NCBI GenBank assembly: GCA_947471985.1
Contig: CANIZL010000001.1
Span: 62,001 to 126,000, forward strand
Direction of reading: 5' to 3'
DNA: 64,000 nucleotides
From: Verrucomicrobiota bacterium
GTDB taxonomy: Bacteria; Verrucomicrobiota; Verrucomicrobiia; Limisphaerales; UBA9464
The position numbers were made by a program, and so were the translations under genes. Under the pieces are notes generated by a model that worked only from the letters and a program-made list of their open reading frames with translations, was not told where the DNA came from and did not search any database. Below are positions 1-9,505 of the stretch, one piece after another. The number at the start of each line of letters is the position of its first letter. The stretch's first letter is position 1.

Positions 1-1580
1 ATCCTGGATGAAACCAAGACCAAATACGTCTTGTTCGCCGATGTCCGCGGTGAGGGAGGCTGGCACTACAACCGCAAGATCGGTGAGGATGGCGACGTTC
101 CGACCGGAGGCGGCAATAACATCGCCGTCTTTGACGGAGCGGCCTTTGACGACGGCGGGAACCACCGGATGAGCCTGCTGGCGGACGGAAAGACGGTTAA
201 ACTGATGCTCGACGGGCAGGTCGGGGCAGAGGTGAAATTCCCCTTTACGAAGATTCAGTTCCAATTTGGTAGTTATGCGCGGGCCAACAACGATACGGCC
301 GACACCACTTGGGATAATCTCAAGATCGAGACCAACCTGAAAACCGCGGTTGTCTTCTCGGATGACTTTTCCTCAAACACGGTAAATCCTGCCAAATTTC
401 AGCCGGATGCGCCCTTTTTTGAAGGCGGAACCGGGGACATCCATGCGGAGGCCAGCGGGGGTGTGATGAAGTTTGTCGGTGCGACCACCCAGCAGTGGTG
501 GTCCGGCGGCACCCTGCGGGCGTTGCCGATCTTTGACGCCTCGGAAGCTACGCCGGTGGCGGTGAGCGTGGATCGCGTCGCCGAAGTGGGCGTCGGGTCC
601 GCCTCGCGCAGCGCGCTGTGGATCCTGGATGAAACCAAGACCAAGTATGTGCTCTTCGCGGACGTCCGCAACGAGGGGGGTTGGCGCTATAATCGGAAGA
701 TTGGTGAGAATGGCGATGTGCCGACCGGCAGCGGAACGGACATCGGGCTGTTTAACGGCGCTTCCTATGACGATGGCGGAATCCACAAGATGCAAATCAT
801 TGCAGACGGCAAGACCGTCAAGTTGGTGCTGGACGGTCAGGTTGGGACAGAGGTGAAATTCCCGTTTTCCAAGGTGCAGTTTCAATTTGGCTCGTACGCC
901 CGGGCCAACAATGACACCGCGGATACGACCTGGGACAATTTCAAGGTCGAAACGGTATTGAAGGCCACCAGCGTCGTGTTTCAGGACGACTTTTCGGCGA
1001 ACACCATTGATCCCGCCAAGTACCAGGCGGACGCCCCGTTCTTTGAGGGCGGTGTGGGGGATATCCATGCCCAAGCGGACGGCGGAGTCATGAAATTTGT
1101 CGGCACCACGACCACCCAGTGGTGGTCCGGTGGTACTTTGGGCATCGTGCCGCAATTCGCGCCGTCCGAGGCCGAGAAAATCACCATCTCCATTGATCGT
1201 GTGGCGGAAGCCGGAGTCGGTTCAGCATCCCGTAGCGCGTTGTGGATTCTGGATGCCACCAAGACCAAATACGTTCTGTTTGCCGACGTCCGCGGCGAAG
1301 GTGGCTGGCATTACAATCGGAAGATCGGCCAGGCTGGCGACGTTCCGACCGGCGGGGGTAACAACATCGCCCTCTTCGACGGAGCGGCCTTTGACGACGG
1401 CGGCCTGCACCGGATGAGCATGGTGGCGGATGGCAAGACGGTGAAACTCCTCCTCGATGGCGTCCAGGGTGCCGAGGTTAACTTCCCATTTTCCCCGGTC
1501 GTATTTCAGTTTGGCAGCTATGCGCGGGCCAACAACGACACGGCGGACACCACTTGGGACAACCTGAAAATCGAGACGGC
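1..1580 (+). repeat. Tandem in-gene repeat, units start at 1, 622 and 1246 (periods 621 and 624 bp)
   Basis: ATCCTGGATGAAACCAAGACCAAATACGTC (1), ATCCTGGATGAAACCAAGACCAAGTATGTG (622) and ATTCTGGATGCCACCAAGACCAAATACGTT (1246), with long similarity downstream of each. More diverged units follow around 1900-2490 and 2815-3450. Confidence 0.85.
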
Positions 1581-3663
1581 CGGCGGAGCCACGTTCCTGC
1601 AAACGGCGTCGTCGGTGCGAGTGGGAGCCAACAGCCCGGAGATCACGGTACGCATCCCGGCGGGATTGAATTCACAGAATGCGGTGCATCTCAAGGTCGT
1701 GAGCAGTGACCCGTCGATCGCCATTCCGGTGGGCGGGACGGGCGGTTCCTTGGATCTGACATTCCCGGCCGGGGGTGCCAATACGTTGACCTTCCGTACC
1801 CGTGGGGTTGCCTTGGGTGGAGCCCAATTCACTCTCGAGGGTGATTTTCCTGGTGCCAACAAGCTCGGCGTCGCCGTGATTTCCGGCCCGGGAATCGCGC
1901 TGGACGACCCGTTCACTGGAAACACTCTCGACGCGGCCAAATGGCAGAAGTCGACACAGGGGTTTGAAACCACCGGTGTGGGCACCTTCGACGTTTCCCA
2001 AACGGGCGGCACGTTGGTGGTCAGCGGGACCACGGACACCTCCTTTTGGGCCGGCGCCGGAGTTAAATCCACCAAGAGCTTTGTAGCTACCAAGGAGCTG
2101 AATCTGGTTTTTGATGTCGACCGCGTTTCCCTCGACCAGAGCGGCTCGGCGGGACGTACGGGCGTTTACCTTACCACGGCGGACCGTTCGAAGTTCGTTT
2201 TCTTCGGTCAGAATGTCGGGGAAAATAACTGGGAAGTTAATATCAATCCGGGCAATCCGACGGGCAGCGGCACGACCTTGGCCGTCTTCAGTGCGAAAAC
2301 CGAGACCGGGAAGAATCGCATCCGCTTGGTGGCTGATGGCTCTACCGTGGAGGTCTTCCTCGACGACGTGTCGGGTGGTCGCTTTCCGTTCGAAGTGAGC
2401 TCCGGCATCTTCTTCGAATTGGGTGCGTACGCCCGGGCCGAGACCGATACGGTCACCGGTGTCTTCGACAACGCCAAAGTCCAGTACGTGCTTCCCTGTA
2501 CCTCGGTGACACCGGCCGGGGTCTCGATGACCACGGCGGAGTCGGGTAAAACGGTCACGATCACCGTTCCGCAACTGCTGAATGATGCCGCACCGGTTAC
2601 TGTGACGGTCGCCAGCCTCAATCCCAACGTGGCGGTGCCAGCGGGTGCCGTTAATGGTTCGCTGACCCTGACGTTTGCGGCGGGCGCGGCGAATTCCCAA
2701 GTCATCACCGTGGTGCCGGTCGGTAAAGGTGCCACTCAGTTCAGCATCGTCAGTTCACCTGCCAATTGCGTGGTCGGAAACCTCGACGTCGAGGTGGTGG
2801 TGGTCCCGAAGGTGCTACTCACGGACAACTTCTCCGGCAACTCGGTGGATACCACCAAGTGGCGCGTGGATACGACCTCCTTTGATTCGGGTACGGCCAC
2901 GCCGGAATCCGAGCTGACGCTGGTGAATGGCGCGGTGAAGATCTCCGTAACTGCCGAAACCTCGCTCTGGCCGGGTATCGCCCTGTTTACCGCCAACTCC
3001 TTCGATGCCGCGGCCACCGCGCCGCTGACGTTTGAAGTCGACCGCACTCTGGTGGAATACCAGTTGACCACCGGCACCGGCGCCGAGGAACGCTCGGGCG
3101 TTTGGGTTCGGGACGGCGCGGGGAACTTCGTGTTCCTCTCGGATTATATCGCCCACGACGGCCGTAATTTTGGCTGGCGCTACAACAAGGCCACCGGTCA
3201 GGCCGACGATAATCCTACCAACGAGGGCACCAATCTTGGCGCTTTTGATGGCGGAAATTTCGACGACGAAAAGAGCCATCACGTCAAATTGGTGGCCAAC
3301 GGATCGACCGTGAAATTCTATGTCGATGGCGTGTTGGGCGGTTCGGTTCCGTTCCCCTTCAGCCAAGGTCTCTCGTTTGGTTTCGGTGCCTACGTGGATG
3401 AGACCGGCAACGTCGTTCGCGGATACTTCGACAACGCCGTGCTTTCGGGTGGCGAAGACACGACGGTGGTACCCTCCAAATTGTCCGCCTCCCTTCAAGG
3501 GGCGAATGTCGTGATCAGCTGGACCGGCACCGGTGCATTGCAGGAAGCGGATGCCCTGGCCGTCCCGACGGTCTGGAAGAATGTGACGCCCGCTCCGGCC
3601 GGCAATTCCTACACAACTTCCGCCGCTTCAGCGGCGCGGAAGTACTATCGCACGTCGCGCTAG
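1..3663 (+). CDS. Large secreted LamG/concanavalin-like repeat protein, 5' truncated by the window edge
   Basis: Frame is open from base 1. The ORF track starts at an internal TTG (31) inside a repeat. Repeated units contain VLFADVR.EGGW.YNRKIG...GDVPTG; the C-terminus ends in a short LQEAD..W..V..KYYR module. Confidence 0.8.
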   Translation: MLDETKTKYVLFADVRGEGGWHYNRKIGEDGDVPTGGGNNIAVFDGAAFDDGGNHRMSLLADGKTVKLMLDGQVGAEVKFPFTKIQFQFGSYARANNDTADTTWDNLKIETNLKTAVVFSDDFSSNTVNPAKFQPDAPFFEGGTGDIHAEASGGVMKFVGATTQQWWSGGTLRALPIFDASEATPVAVSVDRVAEVGVGSASRSALWILDETKTKYVLFADVRNEGGWRYNRKIGENGDVPTGSGTDIGLFNGASYDDGGIHKMQIIADGKTVKLVLDGQVGTEVKFPFSKVQFQFGSYARANNDTADTTWDNFKVETVLKATSVVFQDDFSANTIDPAKYQADAPFFEGGVGDIHAQADGGVMKFVGTTTTQWWSGGTLGIVPQFAPSEAEKITISIDRVAEAGVGSASRSALWILDATKTKYVLFADVRGEGGWHYNRKIGQAGDVPTGGGNNIALFDGAAFDDGGLHRMSMVADGKTVKLLLDGVQGAEVNFPFSPVVFQFGSYARANNDTADTTWDNLKIETAGGATFLQTASSVRVGANSPEITVRIPAGLNSQNAVHLKVVSSDPSIAIPVGGTGGSLDLTFPAGGANTLTFRTRGVALGGAQFTLEGDFPGANKLGVAVISGPGIALDDPFTGNTLDAAKWQKSTQGFETTGVGTFDVSQTGGTLVVSGTTDTSFWAGAGVKSTKSFVATKELNLVFDVDRVSLDQSGSAGRTGVYLTTADRSKFVFFGQNVGENNWEVNINPGNPTGSGTTLAVFSAKTETGKNRIRLVADGSTVEVFLDDVSGGRFPFEVSSGIFFELGAYARAETDTVTGVFDNAKVQYVLPCTSVTPAGVSMTTAESGKTVTITVPQLLNDAAPVTVTVASLNPNVAVPAGAVNGSLTLTFAAGAANSQVITVVPVGKGATQFSIVSSPANCVVGNLDVEVVVVPKVLLTDNFSGNSVDTTKWRVDTTSFDSGTATPESELTLVNGAVKISVTAETSLWPGIALFTANSFDAAATAPLTFEVDRTLVEYQLTTGTGAEERSGVWVRDGAGNFVFLSDYIAHDGRNFGWRYNKATGQADDNPTNEGTNLGAFDGGNFDDEKSHHVKLVANGSTVKFYVDGVLGGSVPFPFSQGLSFGFGAYVDETGNVVRGYFDNAVLSGGEDTTVVPSKLSASLQGANVVISWTGTGALQEADALAVPTVWKNVTPAPAGNSYTTSAASAARKYYRTSR

Positions 3664-3703
3664 TCGATTGCGCCGGGACCAAGTACCCCGCATACCGAAT
3701 CAG

Positions 3704-3733
3704 CCCCGCGGCCGCCATGGTCGCGGGGTTTTC
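3704..3733 (+). terminator. Rho-independent terminator of the repeat protein gene
   Basis: CCCCGCG...CGCGGGG stem followed by TTTTC, about 40 bp after the stop. Confidence 0.65.
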
Positions 3734-3915
3734 TCATTCCCGGGTCCGAATGGCGGTAGGGATGCTGCGGCGTCCCCTGGGATCGCGACTTCGGACAGCC
3801 TGTCGAGTCAACGAACCCTAACCGCACCGAAACCCCACCGTGCTAATTTTACCAACTGGCCCCGGGAACCCTGACCGCTCTTTGCCTTGGGCTGAATTCA
3901 TCGGAAGCTTTCCGG

Positions 3916-5871
3916 GTGCACACCCAGTTTCAGTTGGCCCGATGGCTTCGGCGTTCCGCCTCCGTCCCGGCTGTAGTCTGCTCGCTCGGCCTCGTCTGGC
4001 TTGGGGCGGGGGCGAAGGTTCACGCGCAAGGTGGGATCGATACCGCCACGACGTTACGGCAGTTGGAGACACGGCGGCGGCAACAGATCGTCGCCGCCCA
4101 ACGCTGTCGCGCCTTTCACGGTTTTCAGTTCAGCGATCAGTTGGTGGAAAGCGGTATCAAATTTCAACATCACACGGTTGAAGACGCCGGGCGGACTTAC
4201 CAGGCCGCCCATTACGACCACGGCAATGGAGTGGTTGCCGCGGATGTTAATAACGATGGACGACTGGATCTCTACTTCACCACGCAATTGGGAACCAACC
4301 AGCTTTGGCTGAATGTAGGAGGGGGAAAGTTTGTGGACGGCACCGCTCGGGCAGGGGTGGGATTGGTGGACCAGATTTCCGTCGGTGCCGCGTTTGCCGA
4401 TATCGACAATGACGGGGATGCGGATCTGTTTGTGACCACGGTCCGTCATGGGAATCATCTTTTTGAAAATCTGGGTGAAGGCCGCTTCCGGGATATCACC
4501 GGGGAGGCGGGATTGGCCTACTCGGGACATTCCTCGGGTGCGGTCTTTTGTGACGTGGATCAGGATGGATTGCTTGACCTATTGGTGGTGAACGTGGGGC
4601 GGTATACCAACGACGAAAAAGGTCCAGGCGGTTTTTATCACGCGTTGCCAGATGCTTTTCAGGGACACTTGTTTCCGGACCGCACGGAAACCTGCCGGTT
4701 GTACCGCAATCTCGGCGGGCACCGATTTGTGGATGTGTCGGATAAGATGGGCCTGCCCGGGCTTGGGTGGAGCGGGGACGCCACATTTACCGACCTGAAC
4801 CATGATGGCTTTCCTGACCTTTATGTTGTCAATATGCAGGGCGACGATCACTACCTGGAGAACCAGGCTGGCAAGGGGTTTCTCGACCGGACCGCCGCCC
4901 TTTTTCCGAAGACGCCCTGGGGTGCCATGGGGGTGAAGTTTTTTGACTTCAATCAGGATGGACACCCCGACTTGCTGGTGACCGACATGCACTCGGACAT
5001 GACCCGTCTGCAGACGGAGCAGGGACTGGGCTTTCGAGCGGAGCTGGAAAAGGGCAAAAGTGAGCCGTTTTGTTCGGCGCAATGGTCGGAAGCCTACCTG
5101 CAGGGATCCTCCAATAATATTTTTGGCAATGCTTTCTATGAGGGCCGGCCGAACGGTTCGTTTGCGGAGGTTTCCGACACGCAGGGCGTCGAGACTTATT
5201 GGCCCTGGGGCGTCAGCGCCGGTGATTTGAATGCCGATGGCTTCGACGATCTCTTCATCACTGCCGGGATGGGCTATCCCTTCCGATACGCCGTCAATTC
5301 CGTGCTGCTGAACGATGCCGGCAAACGCTTTTTTGACATGGAATTTGTTGTTGGAGTCGAGCCCCGCCGCGACCGGCGGATTGAAAAGCCTTGGTTTAGT
5401 CTGGATTGTTCCGGTGCCGACCGGACCAATTCACTCTGTGCTGGAGTCACCGGCCAAACCAATATCATGGGGTCGCTGAGTAGTCGTTCGTCCGTGATGC
5501 TGGACCTAGATGATGATGGTGACCTGGATATCGTCACCAGTGAGTTCAATGACGCTCCCCAAGTCCTGATCAGCAATCTCTCCGAGCAGCAGCCGATCCA
5601 CTACCTAAAAGTGGTGCTCCACGGGACCCGATCCAATCGCAACGGATTGGGCGCCACGGTGCGGGTGACGGCTGGGGGAAGACGATACGCGCTATATCAC
5701 GATGGAAAATCCGGGTACCTGGGACAGAGCGTGCTGCCCTTGTACTTTGGCCTGGGATCCGCCGCCAAAATTGAACGGGTGGAAGTGATCTGGCCGGGTG
5801 GGGACGCTCAGGTGGTTCAGGAGTCCGTCCCCGTGAACTCTACCCTGACCGTCCGGCAAAACGGGCCGTAG
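3916..5871 (+). CDS. FG-GAP/VCBS repeat CRTAC1-like protein with C-terminal ASPIC/UnbV-type region
   Basis: Repeated D.N.DG..DL motifs (DVNNDGRLDLYFT, DIDNDGDADLFVT, DLNHDGFPDLYVV). C-terminal GLGATVRVTAGGRRY....YLGQSVLPLYFGLG.A..IERVEVIWPGG is typical of ASPIC/UnbV. Confidence 0.85.
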   Translation: MHTQFQLARWLRRSASVPAVVCSLGLVWLGAGAKVHAQGGIDTATTLRQLETRRRQQIVAAQRCRAFHGFQFSDQLVESGIKFQHHTVEDAGRTYQAAHYDHGNGVVAADVNNDGRLDLYFTTQLGTNQLWLNVGGGKFVDGTARAGVGLVDQISVGAAFADIDNDGDADLFVTTVRHGNHLFENLGEGRFRDITGEAGLAYSGHSSGAVFCDVDQDGLLDLLVVNVGRYTNDEKGPGGFYHALPDAFQGHLFPDRTETCRLYRNLGGHRFVDVSDKMGLPGLGWSGDATFTDLNHDGFPDLYVVNMQGDDHYLENQAGKGFLDRTAALFPKTPWGAMGVKFFDFNQDGHPDLLVTDMHSDMTRLQTEQGLGFRAELEKGKSEPFCSAQWSEAYLQGSSNNIFGNAFYEGRPNGSFAEVSDTQGVETYWPWGVSAGDLNADGFDDLFITAGMGYPFRYAVNSVLLNDAGKRFFDMEFVVGVEPRRDRRIEKPWFSLDCSGADRTNSLCAGVTGQTNIMGSLSSRSSVMLDLDDDGDLDIVTSEFNDAPQVLISNLSEQQPIHYLKVVLHGTRSNRNGLGATVRVTAGGRRYALYHDGKSGYLGQSVLPLYFGLGSAAKIERVEVIWPGGDAQVVQESVPVNSTLTVRQNGP

Positions 5872-5890
5872 TGGATCGCATAGTCGGTCT

Positions 5891-7294
5891 TTACCGGCCC
5901 ACCCCGGGGAATTCAAAATACGCTTCGGCGTTCCGGTAGCAGACGTTGCGGATCAACGGCGCCAAAAGTTCGTTGTCGTCCGGCAGTTCGCCATTTTCCA
6001 CGTCGCGCCCGATAAGATTGCAGAGAACCCGGCGGAAATATTCGTGCCGGGGATACGACATGAAGGAGCGGGAGTCGGTCACCATGCCCACAAAGCGTGA
6101 CAGCAGTCCGAGATTGGATAGGGCGTTTAGCTGCGCTTCCATTCCCTCTTTTTGATCGAGGAACCACCAGCCCGAACCGTATTGCATCTTCCCCGGGATG
6201 GAACCGTCTTGGAAGTTTCCGGCCATCGCGGCAAAGACGTAGTTGTCCGCCGGGTTTAGGTTGTAGAGAATGGTTTTCGGCAGGCAGTTTTCCTGATCCA
6301 ATCGGTCGAGGAAGGCGCTGAGGGCGGTGGCTTGCGGCCAGTCACCGATTGAATCGAAGCCGGTGTCCGGGCCAATTTCGCGGAGCAGGCGGGTGTTGTT
6401 GTTCCGCAGGGGCGTGAGGTGCAGCTGCATCGCCCACTGCTTCTCCGCGTAAAGGCGACCGAGATGCAGCATGACCACGGAGGCGAAGCGCTGGTGCTCG
6501 ACCGGTGAGGCGGCCTGGCCGGCCCGGGCTCGTGCAAAGATGGCCGCGGCTTCCGATTCCGGGCAGTCGTCCGCGGGGCAGTAACTCAGTCCGTGATCCG
6601 ACAGCCGACAGCCGACTTCATGGAAGGCGTCCCGGCGTTGTTGCAGCGCCGCGAGAAAATCGGAAAAATTGGTGATCGCCCGATCGCTGGCCTGGGTGAG
6701 CCGATCCACCCAAGCATTAAATCCCGCGGGTTGGTGCACCGTGAGCGCCCGGTCCGGGCGAAAAGCTGGCAGCACGCGGGTGATCAGGCTTTGCCCGGCC
6801 AAGGCCCGATGGTAACGTAGATCATCCGTGGGATCATCGGTGGTGCCAATGGCGCGGACGGCGAATTTCTCCAGGATGGCGTGGGTGGTAAGGCCCGCGA
6901 GTTGTTCGTTGGCGCACTGCCAGATGCGGGCAGCACTGGCTTCGTTCAGCAGTTCGGTGATTCCGAAATACCGGCGGAGTTCCAGGTGCGTCCAGTGGTA
7001 GAGCGGATTCCGCAAGGTGTGCGGCACGGTGGCCGCCCAGGCTTGGAATTTCTCCCAGGGCGAGGCATCGCCGGTAATGTATCGCTCGGCCACACCGTTG
7101 GCCCGCATGGCCCGCCACTTGTAGTGGTCGCCCTCCAGCCAGATGGCGTGGAGGTTTTCGAAACGGCGATTCTCCGCCAGATCCTGCGGTGAAAGATGGC
7201 AGTGATAGTCGAAAATCGGCTGCGGTGCGGCAACTTCGTGAAACAGCCGACGCGCCGTTCCGGTTCCCAGCAGGAAATCGTCGTGGATGAACAT
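5891..7294 (-). CDS. uxaC: Glucuronate (uronate) isomerase
   Basis: MFIHDDFLL...FDYHCHLSPQDLAENRRFENLHAIWLEGDHYKWRAMRANGV and MVTDSRSFMSYPRHEYFRRVLCNLIG are characteristic UxaC motifs. Start set at the internal ATG instead of the ORF-track start at 7336. Confidence 0.95.
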   Translation of the reverse strand: MFIHDDFLLGTGTARRLFHEVAAPQPIFDYHCHLSPQDLAENRRFENLHAIWLEGDHYKWRAMRANGVAERYITGDASPWEKFQAWAATVPHTLRNPLYHWTHLELRRYFGITELLNEASAARIWQCANEQLAGLTTHAILEKFAVRAIGTTDDPTDDLRYHRALAGQSLITRVLPAFRPDRALTVHQPAGFNAWVDRLTQASDRAITNFSDFLAALQQRRDAFHEVGCRLSDHGLSYCPADDCPESEAAAIFARARAGQAASPVEHQRFASVVMLHLGRLYAEKQWAMQLHLTPLRNNNTRLLREIGPDTGFDSIGDWPQATALSAFLDRLDQENCLPKTILYNLNPADNYVFAAMAGNFQDGSIPGKMQYGSGWWFLDQKEGMEAQLNALSNLGLLSRFVGMVTDSRSFMSYPRHEYFRRVLCNLIGRDVENGELPDDNELLAPLIRNVCYRNAEAYFEFPGVGR

Positions 7295-7402
7295 AGGATC
7301 CAGGATTCTTGTGCCGGGCCGCGGTGCGGCGATCAAGCAAAAGGCCCGGCTCTTTCGGCGGGCACGCCATTGCCATCCGGGATCCCTCTTTCATTTTATT
7401 CT

Positions 7403-8290
7403 ATGGATTACGTACTCGGTCTGGACCTGGGTGGCTCCAGCATCAAGGCGGTCACGGTGACGCCGGAAGGCCATCTTCTGGCGGAGGCGAATGTGCCTTT
7501 CGTGGATCGCGATCGCGAGTGGGCGCACAAGTTGCGGGCGTTGGTGGCTGATTTTGCCGCGCAACATAACGGCCCGGCCCGAGCCATTGGGATAGCGGCA
7601 CCGGGCTTGGTGGGGCGCAATGCGCGTAGTGTCGCTCACTTGCCGGGGCGTTTGATTGGCATTGAAGGGCTCGATTGGACCGAATGGCTGGGCGTCGCGC
7701 GTCCAATTCCGGTGTTGAACGATGCGCATGCGGCACTTTTGGGGGAGCGCTGGCAGGGGGCTGCCCGGGGGTTACAGGATGTCTTCCTCCTGACCCTGGG
7801 TACGGGCGTTGGGGGCGCTGCCGTGGTGGATGGCCGATTGCTGCTGGGCAATCTTGGGCGGGCCGGGCATTTGGGGCACACCGTGTTGGATTTCCTCGGG
7901 CCGCTGGACGATGTCGGCACGCCCGGATCGTTGGAACATGAAATCGGTAATAAAAACATCCAGACCCGCACCGGCGGACGCTTTCCGACGACCAAGGCCC
8001 TGGTGTCGGCCCATCTGGCGGGCGACGCCGAAGCGACCCGGGTCTGGCTGCGCAGCGTGAAAGCCCTGGCGGCGGGCATTGGATCTTTGATCAACGTGCT
8101 GGACCCCGAAGCGGTGATTGTCGGGGGCGGCGTGGCGGACGCAGGGGAAGCGTTGATGGGGCCGCTGCGGCGCGAACTGGAACGGGTCGAATGGCGTCCC
8201 GGGGGCGCGGCGGTCCGGCTGCTGCCCGCGCAATTGGGTGGGCTGGCGGGGGCTTATGGCGCTGCCTGGAACGCGTTGCAGGCTCCCTAA
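7403..8290 (+). CDS. ROK-family sugar kinase
   Basis: MDYVLGLDLGGSSIKAVTV N-terminal phosphate-binding motif; LTLGTGVGGAAVVDGRLLLGNLGRAGHLGH. Confidence 0.88.
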   Translation: MDYVLGLDLGGSSIKAVTVTPEGHLLAEANVPFVDRDREWAHKLRALVADFAAQHNGPARAIGIAAPGLVGRNARSVAHLPGRLIGIEGLDWTEWLGVARPIPVLNDAHAALLGERWQGAARGLQDVFLLTLGTGVGGAAVVDGRLLLGNLGRAGHLGHTVLDFLGPLDDVGTPGSLEHEIGNKNIQTRTGGRFPTTKALVSAHLAGDAEATRVWLRSVKALAAGIGSLINVLDPEAVIVGGGVADAGEALMGPLRRELERVEWRPGGAAVRLLPAQLGGLAGAYGAAWNALQAP

Positions 8291-8320
8291 CGCCGGGCGG
8301 GAGATCACCGGGGGAGCACG

Positions 8321-8345
8321 AAAAAGGGCCGGCAAAGCCGGCCCT
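8321..8345 (-). terminator. Rho-independent terminator of the FKBP isomerase gene
   Basis: On the minus strand: AGGGCCGGC-TTT-GCCGGCCCT-TTTT, a perfect 9-bp stem with U-tract. Confidence 0.8.
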
Positions 8346-8386
8346 GAATGTTCTACGGGAAGCGACGGCGCCCATCGGCGCCGGGA

Positions 8387-9304
8387 TCACTTCGTCGGCG
8401 CGGGCGTCTTGGGGGCAGTGGCCTTCTTGGCCGCTTCCTGTTGCAGACGTTCCACATCACCCGCCTTGATCACTTCGATCTTGGCGCCTTTGTCCATCTC
8501 GGCCTTGCTGGGCACTTTGATGATATCGCTGGTCACCACGGGTTGCGGGCTGCCGGCGGCGGCCGCGCCCGGGGCCCCGGCCGTCTTGGCCACGGCCTCC
8601 TTGATTCCGATCAGCTCGATATCAAAAACCAACGTGGAGTTGGCTCCGATCTTGGGCCGTCCATTGGCGCCATAAGCGAGTTCGCTGGGAACCACCAGTT
8701 GCCACTTGGAACCGACCGGCATGAGCTGCAGGGCTTCGGTCCAGCCTTTGATCACCCCGGTCACGGCGAAGTTCGCCGGCTCACCCTTGGTGTACGAGCT
8801 GTCGAATTCGGTGCCATCAATCAGCGTGCCGCGATAGTGGCAGGTGACGGTATCGGTGGTCGTCGGCTTGGGGCCGGTACCGGCTTTGAGGATCTTGTAC
8901 TGCAGGCCGCTGGGGAGGACGACCACGCCGTCCTTGGTCTTGTTGGCGGCGAGATAAGCTTCGCCTTCGGACTTGTTTTTCGCGGCCGCCTTTTCGCTGA
9001 CCGCCTTGTTGTGTTCGCGGAAATAGCCGCTGGCCTGCTGATCCGAGAGCAACGGCGAATTGGTGGTGAACGAGGCGCGGAAGCCTTCGGCAACCAGTTC
9101 TGGCTTGGTTTCAAAACCGGCCCGGGCCAGATTGCGACGCATGTCGGCAGCGATCATGACGCCGACGGCGTAGCTGTAACGTTCCTCTTCCGTGGAGTAC
9201 TTGGCGGCCAGCGCGGGTGTCAGATTGGTGCTGGTCTGGGCGTGAAGCAGGTTGGCGGCGCCGGTGGTGGCGACGCAGAGAGCGGCGAAAATGTGTCGTT
9301 TCAT
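8387..9304 (-). CDS. FKBP-type peptidyl-prolyl cis-trans isomerase with signal peptide
   Basis: KTKDGVVVLPSGLQYKILKAGTGPKPTTTDTVTCHYRGTLIDGTEFDSSY...GWTEALQLMPVGSKWQLVVPSELAYG: Mip/FklB-type FKBP domain. Confidence 0.93.
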   Translation of the reverse strand: MKRHIFAALCVATTGAANLLHAQTSTNLTPALAAKYSTEEERYSYAVGVMIAADMRRNLARAGFETKPELVAEGFRASFTTNSPLLSDQQASGYFREHNKAVSEKAAAKNKSEGEAYLAANKTKDGVVVLPSGLQYKILKAGTGPKPTTTDTVTCHYRGTLIDGTEFDSSYTKGEPANFAVTGVIKGWTEALQLMPVGSKWQLVVPSELAYGANGRPKIGANSTLVFDIELIGIKEAVAKTAGAPGAAAAGSPQPVVTSDIIKVPSKAEMDKGAKIEVIKAGDVERLQQEAAKKATAPKTPAPTK

Positions 9305-9505
9305 GCGTGTGATAACTCGATTTCGGGGGGTGATTTAGCCGTCCCGGTGACCTTGAACAACTAAGAAACGAAGGCCGCCCGCGGGTGGCGCCGACCGGGT
9401 TCGGAGGCGGTCCGGGCTGGCCGGGGAGGACGTGCGATTCGTAAACCCGCGGACAAACCTCTTTCGCAATCGGCTCGACCGGATAAGTTGCGGCTTTCAT
9501 CCGTC

